The notes: generated by a model not told the origin, from the sequence alone. DNA of 64,000 nucleotides from Streptomyces zaomyceticus (GCF_014656215.1 NZ_BNBZ01000003.1:248001-312000); one strand, 5' to 3'. Counted from the stretch's first letter, positions 39,722 through 49,180 are shown. Numbers and translations: made by a program.

Positions 39722-41283
39722 ACCTCCGTCTGACCTGGGTCCAGCCGGAGGACCTGGTGGGCCACGAACTCCGCCAGGCGGGCGAGGACGGCCGCGACGC
39801 ACGGGAGGTGGCCGCCCGCTGGCAGCGGGCGGGCGGCCTCCCCGCCCCGCCCACCGCCGGCGCGTCCGCCACTCCCCGCCCGGACCTCCGCCCGCTGGCC
39901 GAACACCTCCTGGACTCCCTGGCGACGCTCCCCTCCCCCCTGTCCCCCCACGAGCCGACGGGCCTCCCCGGGATTCGGGCCCTGGCACTCCACGGCGCCG
40001 CCCGGACCGTCGCGGACGGGCGCCCCCCGGGGCAGGACGGGCGTCCCCCCGGGCAGGACGGGCGGGCACCGGCGCCCGTGCCCGGCCCCGGCTCCCCGCA
40101 CGCCGCCCACCAGAGCCCTCCCCCACCCCCACCGCCAGGCACTCGTGACCGCCCGCCGCGCGAAACGCCGCGCTTCCGGGGGCCCGCGGGCGGAGCCCCG
40201 GGATCCGGCGGTGCGGGGACGGACACCGCGCTCCGTGACCGGCTGCACGCCGCCTGGCTCGGCCGAGCCGCCGGCTGCCTTCTCGGCAAGCCCGTCGAGA
40301 AGCTCCCCCTCCCCGCGATCCGCGCCCTCGCCCGCGCCACCGGCAACTGGCCCCTCTCCGACTGGTTCACCGCCCGCGGCGTCCCGCCCGAGCTGCTCGC
40401 CGCCCACCCCTGGAACCGGCGCTCCGCCACCACCTCCCTCGCCGAGAACATCGACGGGATGCCCGAGGACGACGACCTCAACTACCCGCTCCTCAACCTG
40501 CTGCTGCTCCAGCGGTACGGCCGCGACTTCACCACCGCCGACGTCGCCCGCCTCTGGCTCGACGAGCTGCCCGCCGGCCGCACCTTCACGGCCGAGCGCG
40601 TCGCCTACCGCAATCTCCTCGACGGCGTCGAACCCCCGCTGACCGCCGTCCACCGCAATCCCTTCCGCGAGTGGATCGGCGCCCAGATCCGGGCCGACGT
40701 CCACGGCTGGACCCACCCGGGCGACCCGGTCGGCGCCGCCGGACAGGCGTACCGGGACGCGGTGCTCACCCACACGGCGAACGGCGTGTACGGCGCCATG
40801 TTCGTCGCCGCCACCCTCGCCACCGCCGCGACCGGCACCGCCGACGTCCACCGGGCGCTCGCCGGGGGACTCGCCGTGATCCCGCCGCGCTCCCGCCTCG
40901 CACGGGCAGTCCGCAGCGGGATCGGACACGCGCGCGACACCGCCGACTTCGACACCGTCGTCGACCGGCTGCACGCCGAACTCGGCGGGTACCACTGGGT
41001 GCATGCCGTCCCCAACGCCGCTCTGCTCGCCGCCGCCCTCACCCACGCCGACGGCGACTTCTCCCGCTCCGTCTGCGCGGCCGTCTCGGGCGGCTGGGAC
41101 ACGGACTCCAACGGCGCCACCGCGGGTTCGGTCGCCGGCCTGCTCGCCGGGCATCCCGACCGGCTGCCCGAGCGCTGGACCTCTCCCCTCAAGAACCGTC
41201 TCGCGACCTCGGTCGCGCCCTTCGACGGCATCGGCTTCGACTCCCTGGCCGAACTGACCCACCTGGAGGCAGTACGCCCATGA
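39718..41283 (+). CDS. ADP-ribosylglycohydrolase-family protein 4 with N-terminal extension
   Basis: A 521-residue member. Residues 1-100 are a separate conserved-looking segment (MNLRLTWVQPEDLVGHELRQ), 101-170 a Gly/Pro-rich linker, and ~171-521 the ARH domain (AAWLGRAAGCLLGKPVEK). Its metal motifs are of another subfamily: PEDDD (249-253) and GWDTDS (459-464), with HTANGVYGAMF between. It should be active. ATGA overlaps join it to the neighbours on both sides, including the ribokinase that follows. Confidence 0.86.
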   Translation: MNLRLTWVQPEDLVGHELRQAGEDGRDAREVAARWQRAGGLPAPPTAGASATPRPDLRPLAEHLLDSLATLPSPLSPHEPTGLPGIRALALHGAARTVADGRPPGQDGRPPGQDGRAPAPVPGPGSPHAAHQSPPPPPPPGTRDRPPRETPRFRGPAGGAPGSGGAGTDTALRDRLHAAWLGRAAGCLLGKPVEKLPLPAIRALARATGNWPLSDWFTARGVPPELLAAHPWNRRSATTSLAENIDGMPEDDDLNYPLLNLLLLQRYGRDFTTADVARLWLDELPAGRTFTAERVAYRNLLDGVEPPLTAVHRNPFREWIGAQIRADVHGWTHPGDPVGAAGQAYRDAVLTHTANGVYGAMFVAATLATAATGTADVHRALAGGLAVIPPRSRLARAVRSGIGHARDTADFDTVVDRLHAELGGYHWVHAVPNAALLAAALTHADGDFSRSVCAAVSGGWDTDSNGATAGSVAGLLAGHPDRLPERWTSPLKNRLATSVAPFDGIGFDSLAELTHLEAVRP

Positions 41284-42200
41284 CCAGCATCGTCGTACTC
41301 GGCAGCACCAACATGGATCTCGTCGCCTATGTGCCGAGGGCCCCCGCCCTCGGGGAGACGGTCACCGGCCGCTCCTTCCGTACGATCCCGGGCGGCAAGG
41401 GCGCCAACCAGGCCGTCGCCGCCGCCCGCGCCGGCGGCGAGGTGTCGTTCATCGGCGCGGTGGGCGCGGACGACTACGGCGAACGCCTGCGGGCCAACCT
41501 GGAGCACTGCTCGGTCGACACCGACCTGCTGCGCACCGCCGAGGGCGCCTCGGGCACCGCCCATGTCGTCGTCGACGACGCGGGCGGCAACGCGATCGTC
41601 GTGATCCCCGGCGCGAACGGCACCGTCACCTCCCTCGACCACGGCGACGAGGCCCTCATCGGCACCGCGGACGCCCTGCTCCTCCAGCTCGAACTCCCCC
41701 TCTCCGTCGTCGTGGAGGGCGCCGCGACCGCCCGCCGTCTCGGTGTCCGCACCGTCCTCACCCCGGCGCCCGCCCGGCCGCTGCCCCCCGAACTCCTCGC
41801 CACCACCGACCTGTTGGTGCCCAATGAGCACGAGGCCGCCGCGCTCACCGGACTGACCGACCCGCGCGAGGCCGCTCTGGCCCTGCTCCGGGACGTCCCC
41901 GAGGTGGTCGTCACCCTGGGGGCGGCGGGCAGCCTGTACGCGGTACGGGGCGCCGATCCGGTCATGGTGCCCGCACCCCGCGTCCTGGCCGTGGACACCA
42001 CCGCGGCGGGTGACACCCTCGTGGGCGCGCTGGCGGTCGCCCTCGGCGAGGGCCGTCCCGCTCCGGAGGCCCTCGCCTGGGCGCAGGCCGCCGCCGCGCT
42101 CTCCGTGCAGCGCGAGGGCGCGTCGACGTCGATGCCGTTCCGCACCGAGATCGAGGCGGCCTTCGGCTCCCTCGCCCAGAAGGAGGCCGACCCCGTATGA
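41280..42200 (+). CDS. rbsK: Ribokinase (PfkB-family carbohydrate kinase)
   Basis: A 306-residue sugar kinase: N-terminal VVLGSTNMDLVAYVPRAPALG, substrate loop PGGKGANQAVAAARAGG (~38-54), and the C-terminal signature DTTAAGDTLVGAL with the catalytic Asp. It matches ribokinase better than fructo- or adenosine kinases. It would phosphorylate ribose freed by the four upstream hydrolases, feeding ribose 5-phosphate to central metabolism. Note AAGD where most family members read GAGD. It is coupled by ATGA to both neighbours. Confidence 0.88.
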   Translation: MTSIVVLGSTNMDLVAYVPRAPALGETVTGRSFRTIPGGKGANQAVAAARAGGEVSFIGAVGADDYGERLRANLEHCSVDTDLLRTAEGASGTAHVVVDDAGGNAIVVIPGANGTVTSLDHGDEALIGTADALLLQLELPLSVVVEGAATARRLGVRTVLTPAPARPLPPELLATTDLLVPNEHEAAALTGLTDPREAALALLRDVPEVVVTLGAAGSLYAVRGADPVMVPAPRVLAVDTTAAGDTLVGALAVALGEGRPAPEALAWAQAAAALSVQREGASTSMPFRTEIEAAFGSLAQKEADPV

Positions 42201-43444
42201 CCGTCGCTCCGCAGTCCCCCACCACGGCCCCGTCCCTCCCCTCGGCCGCCTCCACGCCGCGGGCCCCCCTGCACGGTCTGCGTGTCCTGGATCTCGCGAC
42301 CCTCTTCGCCGGTCCGCTCGCGGCGACGATGCTCGGCGACTTCGGCGCCGACGTCGTCAAGGTCGAGCACCCCCGCAAGCCCGACCCGTCCCGCGGCCAC
42401 GGCCCCGCCAAGGACGGCATCGGTCTCTGGTGGAAGGTCCTCGGCCGCAACAAGCGGGCGATCACCCTCGACCTGTCCTCGCCCGGCGGCCGTGACACCC
42501 TCCTCGCGCTGGCCGCCGAAGCCGATGTGATCGTGGAGAACTTCCGCCCGGGCACCCTGGAGCGCTGGGGTCTGGGCTGGGAGGAGCTGTCCGCGGTCAA
42601 CCCGCGTCTCGTCCTGACCCGGGTGACCGGCTTCGGCCAGTTCGGCCCGTACTCCCACCGCCCCGGCTTCGGCACCCTGGCCGAGGCGATGAGCGGCTTC
42701 GCCGCCATCACCGGCGAGCCCGAGGGTCCGCCCACCCTGCCCCCCTTCGGTCTGGCCGACTCGATCGCCGCCCTGGCCACGGCGTACGCGGTGATGACCG
42801 CCCTCACCGCGAGGACCACGACCGGACGCGGCCAGGTCGTCGACATGGCGATCATCGAACCGATGCTCGCGGTCGTCGGACCCCACCCCCTCTGGTACGA
42901 CCAGCTCGGCTACGTCCAGCCCCGGACGGGCAACCGCTCCCGCAACAACGCCCCGCGCAACACCTACCGGACCTCCGACGGCTCCTGGGTCGCCGTCTCC
43001 ACCTCCGCCCAGTCCATCGCCGAACGCGTCATGGTGCTGGTCGGCCGCCCCGATCTGATCGACGAGCCGTGGTTCGGCGACGGCGCGGGGCGGGCCGAGA
43101 ACGCGGACGTCCTGGACGAGGCGGTCGGCGCGTGGATCGCCCGCCGCACCCGCGAGGAGGCGATGGCGGCCTTCGAGAAGGCGGAGGCGGCGATCGCCCC
43201 GGTCTACGACGTCCGGGACGTCGTCGCCGACCCCCAGTACCGGGCGCTCGGCACCGTGACCGAGGTGCTGGACCCCGAACTCGGCCCGATCAAGATGCAG
43301 AACGTCCTCTTCCGCCTTTCCGAGACGCCCGGAGGGATCCGCTGGTCCGGCCGCCCGCACGGAGCCGACACCACCGCCGTCCTCTCCGAACTCGGCCTCA
43401 CCCCCGCCGAGATCGACGCCCTCCGTGAGCAGGGGGCGGTATGA
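42197..43444 (+). CDS. Class III (CaiB/BaiF) CoA-transferase
   Basis: A 415-residue CoA-transferase: LRVLDLATLFAGPLAATMLGDFGADVVKVEHP (residues ~29-60, partial), ENFRPGTLERWGLG, and the region PPFGLADSIAALATA, where the catalytic Asp of the family lies. These enzymes move CoA between carboxylic acids. Paired with the following CitE-type lyase it recalls citramalate/itaconate routes: activation of a hydroxy-acid and then retro-aldol cleavage. The acid used is unknown. ATGA overlaps join it to rbsK and the lyase. Confidence 0.9.
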   Translation: MTVAPQSPTTAPSLPSAASTPRAPLHGLRVLDLATLFAGPLAATMLGDFGADVVKVEHPRKPDPSRGHGPAKDGIGLWWKVLGRNKRAITLDLSSPGGRDTLLALAAEADVIVENFRPGTLERWGLGWEELSAVNPRLVLTRVTGFGQFGPYSHRPGFGTLAEAMSGFAAITGEPEGPPTLPPFGLADSIAALATAYAVMTALTARTTTGRGQVVDMAIIEPMLAVVGPHPLWYDQLGYVQPRTGNRSRNNAPRNTYRTSDGSWVAVSTSAQSIAERVMVLVGRPDLIDEPWFGDGAGRAENADVLDEAVGAWIARRTREEAMAAFEKAEAAIAPVYDVRDVVADPQYRALGTVTEVLDPELGPIKMQNVLFRLSETPGGIRWSGRPHGADTTAVLSELGLTPAEIDALREQGAV

Positions 43445-44283
43445 GCCCGACGAGCGGCACCGGGGACGCGGCCGGCCGGAGTCGCCCCGCCGCCCCCCTC
43501 ACCTGGCTGTACGCCCCCGGCGACCGCCCCGAGGTCGTCCGCAAGGCGCTGGTCTCCGGCGCCGACGTCGTGATCGTCGATCTGGAGGATGCGGTCGCCC
43601 CGCACCGCAAGGCGTACGCCCTCGACGCCACGGCCGATCTGCTCGCGGACCCGCACCCCGTGCCGATCCACGTCCGCGTCCACACCCCGCGCGACATCCC
43701 CACCCTGGCCCTCCTCCCCGGCCTTCACGGTCTCCGGGTTCCCAAGGTGACACACGCCACCGACATTCACCGGATCGCCGAGCTCGCCCCGGGTCTCCCC
43801 CTCTACCCGCTCCTGGAGAACGCCCTCGCCGTGGAGCACGCCTACGCGATCGCCACCGCCCATCCGGCCGTGCGCGGCATCGCGCTCGGCGAGGCGGACC
43901 TCCGCGCCGACCTGGGGGTGCGGGAGGACAGCGGCCTCGACTGGCCGCGGGGCCGGGTGGTGGTCGCGGCCCGCGCGGCCGGCCTCCCGCCCCCGGCCCA
44001 GTCGGTCCATCCCGACATCGCCGACCTGGAGGCACTGGCGGCCGGCTGTGCCCGGGGCCGGGCCCTGGGCTTCTTCGGCCGGGCGGCCGTCCACCCCCGC
44101 CAGCTCCCGGTCATCGAACGCGCCTACCTGCCCACCCCCGAGGAGATCGACGCGGCCCGGGAGGTGGTCGAGGCGGCCGGCACGGAGCCGGGCGCGCTGG
44201 CCCTCCCGGACGGCCGCTTCGTCGACGCGGCGGTCGTGCAGGGCGCCCACCGGGTCCTCGCCCTGGCGGCCCGGACGGCCTGA
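43441..44283 (+). CDS. HpcH/HpaI-CitE-family aldolase/lyase
   Basis: A 280-residue TIM-barrel lyase: LTWLYAPGDRPEVVRKAL and VVIVDLEDAVAPHRK at the N-terminus, LRVPKVTHATD, then the metal-ligand Glu in PLLENALAV and Asp in GEADLRADLG. Members cleave citryl-, malyl- or citramalyl-CoA; no CitD/CitF genes are present, so it acts on a free CoA ester, not a citrate lyase complex. It probably cleaves the product of the coupled CoA-transferase. Last gene of the seven-gene run. Confidence 0.88.
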   Translation: MSPTSGTGDAAGRSRPAAPLTWLYAPGDRPEVVRKALVSGADVVIVDLEDAVAPHRKAYALDATADLLADPHPVPIHVRVHTPRDIPTLALLPGLHGLRVPKVTHATDIHRIAELAPGLPLYPLLENALAVEHAYAIATAHPAVRGIALGEADLRADLGVREDSGLDWPRGRVVVAARAAGLPPPAQSVHPDIADLEALAAGCARGRALGFFGRAAVHPRQLPVIERAYLPTPEEIDAAREVVEAAGTEPGALALPDGRFVDAAVVQGAHRVLALAARTA

Positions 44284-44306
44284 CACCCGTACCCCCTCGC
44301 ATGCGA

Positions 44307-44342
44307 AAGGGCCGCCGGGACCTCTCGGTCCCGGCGGCCCTT
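44307..44342. terminator. Strong bidirectional terminator
   Basis: A perfect 16-bp stem AAGGGCCGCCGGGACC with a TCTC loop and A- and T-flanked ends lies between the convergent lyase gene and lgt. It closes both transcripts. Confidence 0.87.
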
Positions 44343-44358
44343 CGACCGGCTGCGGGGG

Positions 44359-45366
44359 TCAGCTCTTGGCGGCGGACCCGGCGCCGTTGTCGGCCCCGTG
44401 CTCCACGTCCCCGTCGGTCGTGTCGGTGTCCTCGGCGGCATCCTCGGCGGCCTTGTCCGCCTTGTCGAAGTCCGGAGCCGCGTCCTGGACGTCGGCGGCG
44501 GCCGGCCCGTCCGTCCCGTCGGCGTCCCCGGACTTCGCGACGGAGTCCTTCGCGGCCTTCGGCTCGACGATCTCCTCGCGGCCCGGACGGATCCGCGCCG
44601 AGATCGCCATGTAGAGCACCGCGAGCACGAAGACGATGATCGCCGTCCACACGTTCAGACGCAGGCCGAGCACGTGGTGCGCCTCGTCGACGCGCATGTA
44701 CTCGATCCAGGCCCGGCCCGCGCAGTACGCGGCGACGTACAGGGCGAAGGCGCGGCCGTGGCCGAGCTTGAAGCGGCGGTCGGCCCAGATGACCAGGAAG
44801 GCGACGCCGATGCACCAGAGCGACTCGTAGAGGAAGGTCGGGTGGTAGTACCCGGCCTCGCGGTTCGCGCTCTCGGTGATCTTCAGGGCCCAGGGCAGGT
44901 CGGTCTCCCGGCCGTAGAGCTCCTGGTTGAACCAGTTGCCCCAGCGGCCGATGGCCTGGGCGAAGGCGATTCCGGGGGCGATGGTGTCGGCGTACGCCGG
45001 GAGCGGGATGCCCCGGCGGCGGCAGCCGATCCAGGCACCCACCGCGCCGAGCGCGATGGCGCCCCAGATTCCGAGGCCGCCCTCCCAGATCTTGAAGGCG
45101 TCGACCCAGTTCTCACCCTCGCTGAAGTACAGCTGGTAGTCGGTGATCACGTGGTACAGGCGTCCGCCGACGAGGCCGAAGGGCACCGCCCAGACGGCGA
45201 TGTCGGCCACGGTGCCGGCGGTGCCGCCCCGGGCGATCCAGCGCTTGTTGCCGTACCAGACGGCGACGAAGACACCGATGATGATGCAGAAGGCATAGCC
45301 GCGCAGCGGGATCGGTCCGAGGTTGATCACGCCGGTCGACGGGCTGGGAATGTAGGCAAGGTCCAT
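44359..45366 (-). CDS. lgt: Prolipoprotein diacylglyceryl transferase
   Basis: A 335-residue inner-membrane enzyme that moves diacylglycerol from phosphatidylglycerol to the lipobox Cys of prelipoproteins. Seven membrane helices are visible. The family signature is GRWGNWFNQELYG (~139-151), and an H-containing RLYHVITDY segment lies ~69-77. The last ~70 residues are an acidic Ala/Asp/Glu tail, common in actinobacterial Lgt. It lies downstream of the DsbA-like gene at the end of the trp gene run, 109 bp apart. Confidence 0.95.
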   Translation of the reverse strand: MDLAYIPSPSTGVINLGPIPLRGYAFCIIIGVFVAVWYGNKRWIARGGTAGTVADIAVWAVPFGLVGGRLYHVITDYQLYFSEGENWVDAFKIWEGGLGIWGAIALGAVGAWIGCRRRGIPLPAYADTIAPGIAFAQAIGRWGNWFNQELYGRETDLPWALKITESANREAGYYHPTFLYESLWCIGVAFLVIWADRRFKLGHGRAFALYVAAYCAGRAWIEYMRVDEAHHVLGLRLNVWTAIIVFVLAVLYMAISARIRPGREEIVEPKAAKDSVAKSGDADGTDGPAAADVQDAAPDFDKADKAAEDAAEDTDTTDGDVEHGADNGAGSAAKS

Positions 45367-45475
45367 GGCAGGACCGACGCTACCCTGCCGGGCGGGCGGG
45401 ACGGCAGCCCACCCGGCAACGTATGGGTAACTAACCCCGGCCGTTTCCGCCGGGAGAGCCGCCGGGAGGGCGCCT

Positions 45476-46318
45476 TCAGCCCGCCGAAGGGGAGGCCGGA
45501 GCGGCCGGCGAGACCGTGCCCGGCTGCCTGCCCTTGTTGGCCTCGGCCACCCACTTCTTCAGGTTCTCCGGGGAGATCTGCTCGTTCCCCTTCTGCGGGA
45601 AGACCGATTCTCCGTTGAGGAGGACGGAGGGCGTGCCGCGGAAGCCGCCGTTCTGGAAGGCCTCGTTCGACTTGACCACCCAGCTGTCGTGCGTGCCGTC
45701 GTTCACACAGCTGCGGAAGGCGGGGGTGTCGAGCCCCGGTACCTTGGCCGCCAGCTCGATCAGCTTGGCGTTGTCGCCGAAGGTGTCGTCCATCTCCGGC
45801 GGCTGGTTCATGTAGAGCGTGTCGTGGTAGGCGGTGAACTTCCCCGCGTCCTGGGCGCACGCCGCCGCGTTCGCCGCGCGCAGCGAGCCGCTGCCGCCCA
45901 TGTTCCCGTCGATGAGGGTGGCCAGGTGGTACTCGGCCTTGAGCGCGCCCGTGGCCTCCAGCTCGTGGATGGTGTCCCGGAAGGCGTTCTCGAACTGGGC
46001 GCACGCCGGGCAGCGGAAGTCCTCCCAGACGGCCAGCGTCGACGGGGCGTCCGACTTTCCGGTGGGAATGGCGGGCTTCGCGTCCTCCTCGGTCGCTCCG
46101 CTCGGCGCGACGACCGGGCCGGCCTTGTCGGATCCACTGTCCTTGTCGCCACCGGCGGCGATCACGCCGACGACCGCGGCCAGGCCGAGGACGCCGACCA
46201 CCGCCGCCGACACGATCAGGACCCGCCGCTTCTTCTCACGGGCCTTCTCGCGCTCACGCTGCTGCTGGAGGCGCTCCCGCGCGCTCCGATTACCGTCACC
46301 ACGGTTGTTCTCGCTCAC
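45476..46318 (-). CDS. Membrane-anchored DsbA-like thioredoxin-fold protein
   Basis: A 280-residue type II membrane protein: a charged coiled N-terminus (RERLQQQREREKAREKKRR), one membrane helix (~31-52), then an extracytoplasmic thioredoxin domain with active-site FRCPAC. Typical of the DsbA/MdbA-like oxidoreductases of actinobacteria that make or shuffle disulfides in secreted proteins. The conserved cis-Pro is in GTPSVLLNG. The GTG at 46318 is the frame-consistent start before the basic region. It follows trpA by 63 bp. Confidence 0.9.
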   Translation of the reverse strand: MSENNRGDGNRSARERLQQQREREKAREKKRRVLIVSAAVVGVLGLAAVVGVIAAGGDKDSGSDKAGPVVAPSGATEEDAKPAIPTGKSDAPSTLAVWEDFRCPACAQFENAFRDTIHELEATGALKAEYHLATLIDGNMGGSGSLRAANAAACAQDAGKFTAYHDTLYMNQPPEMDDTFGDNAKLIELAAKVPGLDTPAFRSCVNDGTHDSWVVKSNEAFQNGGFRGTPSVLLNGESVFPQKGNEQISPENLKKWVAEANKGRQPGTVSPAAPASPSAG

Positions 46319-46381
46319 GCCTCGGAAACGAACCGGGGAGGCACGTGCGCGCCTCCCCGGTCGCAGATCCACCCAAATGGG

Positions 46382-47200
46382 TTACGAAACGCGCCGGACA
46401 CCCTCGGCGAGTTCGGCCGCCAGTTCCCTTACCGCGGCGAGTCCCGCGGTCTCGTCGCCGTCGGCGTCGAGGATCCGCTTCACGAAGGCGGAGCCGACGA
46501 TGACGCCGTCGGCGAAGACCGCGACCTCCTTGGCCTGGGTGGCGTTGGAGACGCCCAGACCGACGCAGACCGGGAGGTCCGACGTGGCCCGGGTGCGGCG
46601 GACCAGATCGGCGGCCTGCTCGCCGACCGACTCGCGGGTGCCGGTGACTCCCATGAGGGAGGCGGCGTAGACGAAGCCGGAGCCGGCCGCCGTGATGGTG
46701 GCGAGGCGCTCGTCCTTGCTGCTGGGCGCGACGACGAAGACGGTCGCGAGACCGTGCTTGTCGGCGTGCTCACGCCAGACCGAGGACTCCTGGACCGGCA
46801 GGTCGGGCAGGATGCAGCCCGCGCCGCCGGCCGCGGCGAGCTCCTCGGTGAAGCGCTCGATGCCGTAGCGGTCGATCGGGTTCCAGTACGTCATGACGAG
46901 GACCGGCTTCCCGGTGGCCTCGTGGGCCTCGCGGACCGTACGCATGACGTCGGCGATCTTGACGCCGCCGCGCAGGGCGATGTCGTCGGCGGTCTGGATG
47001 ACCGGCCCGTCGAGGACCGGGTCGCTGTGCGGGAGGCCGACCTCGACCACGTCCGCGCCGCCGTCGAAGACGGCCTTGATCGCCGCGATGCCGCCGTCCA
47101 CGGTCGGGAAGCCGGCCGGGAGGTACGCGATGAGCGCGGCCCGGTTCTCGGCCTTCGCCTTGGCGAGGGTGTCGCCGAGCAGCTCGATGTTCCCACTCAC
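46382..47200 (-). CDS. trpA: Tryptophan synthase alpha subunit
   Basis: A 272-residue TIM barrel that cleaves indole-3-glycerol phosphate to indole. Catalytic Glu in [12 protein letters not shown] and Asp in PVLDGPVIQ are present, plus the [12 protein letters not shown] opening and [10 protein letters not shown] phosphate site. The start ATG at 47200 overlaps the trpB stop by 4 bp, consistent with coupled synthesis of the alpha2-beta2 complex. Confidence 0.97.
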   Translation of the reverse strand: MSGNIELLGDTLAKAKAENRAALIAYLPAGFPTVDGGIAAIKAVFDGGADVVEVGLPHSDPVLDGPVIQTADDIALRGGVKIADVMRTVREAHEATGKPVLVMTYWNPIDRYGIERFTEELAAAGGAGCILPDLPVQESSVWREHADKHGLATVFVVAPSSKDERLATITAAGSGFVYAASLMGVTGTRESVGEQAADLVRRTRATSDLPVCVGLGVSNATQAKEVAVFADGVIVGSAFVKRILDADGDETAGLAAVRELAAELAEGVRRVS

Positions 47201-48486
47201 TTGACGTCCCCCTCGATCTCCGCGATGTCGTCGGCGCCGGCGTCCGCGGCGACCTCGGTGTCGGTCTCGTACAGGCCGAAGTAGCGGGCGGCCGTGTCCA
47301 TGTCCTTGTCACCGCGCCCGGACAGGTTGACGAGGAGCAGGGCGTCCCTGCCGAGCTCCTTGCCGACCTCCAGGGCTCCGGCGAGGGCGTGCGCCGACTC
47401 GATGGCCGGGATGATTCCCTCGGTGCGCGAGAGCAGCCGCAGCGCCTGCATGGCGGCGTCGTCGGTGACGGCGCGGTACTCGCCGCGCCCGCTGTCCTTG
47501 AGGTAGGCGTGCTCCGGGCCGATGCCCGGGTAGTCGAGGCCCGCCGAGATCGAGTAGGGCTCGGTGATCTGGCCCTCCTCGTCCTGGAGGACGTACGACC
47601 GCGAACCGTGCAGAATGCCGGGCTCGCCCGCGGTGAGGGTGGCCGCGTGCTCGCCGGTCTCGACGCCGTGCCCGGCCGGCTCGCAGCCGATGAGACGGAC
47701 GTCCGCGTCCGGCACGAAGGCGTGGAAGAGGCCGATGGCGTTGGAGCCGCCGCCGACGCAGGCGATCGCCGCGTCGGGGAGGCGCCCGGCGCGCTCCAGG
47801 AGCTGGCGGCGGGCCTCGACACCGATCACCCGGTGGAAGTCGCGCACCATGGCGGGGAAGGGGTGCGGGCCGGCGACGGTGCCGAAGAGGTAGTGGGTCC
47901 GGTCCACGTTGGCGACCCAGTCGCGGAAGGCCTCGTTGATGGCGTCCTTGAGGGTGCGGCTGCCGGACTTCACGGCGACGACCTCGGCGCCCAGCATCCG
48001 CATCCGGGCCACGTTCAGGGCCTGGCGCCGGGTGTCGACCTCACCCATGTAGATGGTGCAGTCGAGGCCGAAGAGGGCGCAGGCGGTGGCGGTGGCCACG
48101 CCGTGCTGACCGGCGCCGGTCTCGGCGATGACCCGGGTCTTGCCCATGCGCTTGGTCAGCAGAGCCTGGCCGAGCACGTTGTTGATCTTGTGCGAGCCGG
48201 TGTGGTTGAGGTCCTCGCGCTTGAGGAAGATCCGGGCACCGCCGGCGTGCTCGGCGAACCGGGGCACCTCGGTGAGGGCGCTCGGCCGGCCCGTGTAGTT
48301 GACCATCAGGTCGTTGAGCTCGCGGGCGAACTCCGGGTCGGACTTGGCCTTGTCGTACTCGACGGCGACCTCGTCGACGGCGGCGACGAGCGCCTCCGGG
48401 ATGAACTTGCCGCCGTAGGCACCGAAGTAGCCCTCGGCGGTGGGGACCTGACCCTCCGGGTCGGGAATGAAGAACTCGCTGAACAT
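47197..48486 (-). CDS. trpB: Tryptophan synthase beta subunit
   Basis: A 429-residue PLP enzyme joining indole and serine. The PLP Lys lies in [10 protein letters not shown], the phosphate loop is [12 protein letters not shown], and GRGDKDMDT is near the C-terminus. ATG 48486 (MFSEFFIP) is chosen, with GAGGAG 9 nt upstream. The open frame to 48540 adds MTINHTYPG and codes no Trp, so it is not a leader peptide. The gene is separated from trpM by 405 bp containing an inverted pair of repeats. Confidence 0.97.
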   Translation of the reverse strand: MFSEFFIPDPEGQVPTAEGYFGAYGGKFIPEALVAAVDEVAVEYDKAKSDPEFARELNDLMVNYTGRPSALTEVPRFAEHAGGARIFLKREDLNHTGSHKINNVLGQALLTKRMGKTRVIAETGAGQHGVATATACALFGLDCTIYMGEVDTRRQALNVARMRMLGAEVVAVKSGSRTLKDAINEAFRDWVANVDRTHYLFGTVAGPHPFPAMVRDFHRVIGVEARRQLLERAGRLPDAAIACVGGGSNAIGLFHAFVPDADVRLIGCEPAGHGVETGEHAATLTAGEPGILHGSRSYVLQDEEGQITEPYSISAGLDYPGIGPEHAYLKDSGRGEYRAVTDDAAMQALRLLSRTEGIIPAIESAHALAGALEVGKELGRDALLLVNLSGRGDKDMDTAARYFGLYETDTEVAADAGADDIAEIEGDVK

Positions 48487-48588
48487 GCGGATGCTCCTCG
48501 CGGGGCGGGTTGCCCCGGGATACGTGTGGTTGATGGTCACGTTATGCGCGCGCCACGCTCACACCCGGCAACACGATCGCCGCCGCCC

Positions 48589-48635
48589 CGTTGTGGGCCG
48601 TCGTTCCGCTGGGGCGGAACGGGTGGGCACAACGG
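48589..48635 (+). repeat. Dispersed palindromic repeat, copy 1
   Basis: A ~47-bp element with GTCGTTCCGC and GCGGAACGGGTGGGCACA cores that folds on itself around TTCCGC/GCGGAA. An inverted copy lies at 48745-48797. Similar sequences recur in Streptomyces genomes from memory. Confidence 0.75.
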
Positions 48636-48744
48636 ACGGCGCCCGTTGCCGGGCCCAGGCTTCCCGGCCGGAACCCGTACCCGGTGCACGGACCGCTTGT
48701 GGGTGCGGGTCCGGGCGTGGGGGCGGAGGCGCCGCCGAGCGCGC

Positions 48745-48797
48745 CGTTCCGTGTGCCCACCCGTTCCGCCCTGCGGAACGACTGCCCACACGACGGG
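48745..48797 (-). repeat. Dispersed palindromic repeat, copy 2 (inverted)
   Basis: On the minus strand it reads GTGTGGGCAGTCGTTCCGCA and GCGGAACGGGTGGGCACA, matching copy 1 closely. Together the two copies could fold into a ~200-nt structure between trpM and trpB. The rest of 48541-48891 shows nothing recognisable. Confidence 0.75.
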
Positions 48798-48891
48798 TCG
48801 CGGCGGGCGCGACCCGCACGAGGCGCGGGCGCGTTCCGCGTGGGTGCGGGTGGGGTCACACGAGGGGGCGCGGTCGGGGACGACGGGGCGG

Positions 48892-49173
48892 TCAGGCGTC
48901 GTGTGTGAGGGTGCGCGGGGCGCGCGGGCGCCATCGCATGCCGTTGACCTGGCCCGGCTCGGAGCCGATGACGTACCGCACCCGGCGGCCGTGGACACGG
49001 CGGGCGGGCGCGCGGCAGCCACGCGGACGGCAGCCCCGGGCCAGCGGGGCGTGCTTGGAGACGGGTGCCGCGGCCGTACGGAGACGGCCCCGGCGGCCCG
49101 AGGCGTCCGCGGGCACGCCGGGGCCGCCCGGGGCGGAGCCCGGGACGGTCGGCGTGGCGCGGACGGGGGTCAT
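48892..49173 (-). CDS. trpM: TrpM, small Trp-locus protein
   Basis: A 93-residue basic protein between trpC and trpB, the place of trpM in S. coelicolor, where it modulates tryptophan biosynthesis and development. The conserved-looking core is residues ~38-80, with CRPRGCRAPARRVHGRRVRY and IGSEPGQVNGMRW. The first ~37 residues are Pro/Gly/Arg-rich; TrpM is, from memory, about 63 residues, so translation could start further in. ATG 49173 lies 7 bp after the trpC stop. Mechanism unknown. Confidence 0.75.
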   Translation of the reverse strand: MTPVRATPTVPGSAPGGPGVPADASGRRGRLRTAAAPVSKHAPLARGCRPRGCRAPARRVHGRRVRYVIGSEPGQVNGMRWRPRAPRTLTHDA

Positions 49174-49180
49174 GGCGCGG

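Noticed and set aside
48487..48540. Possible trp leader peptide upstream of trpB
   Set aside because: The frame [18 protein letters not shown] has no Trp codons and no terminator/antiterminator pair is evident.
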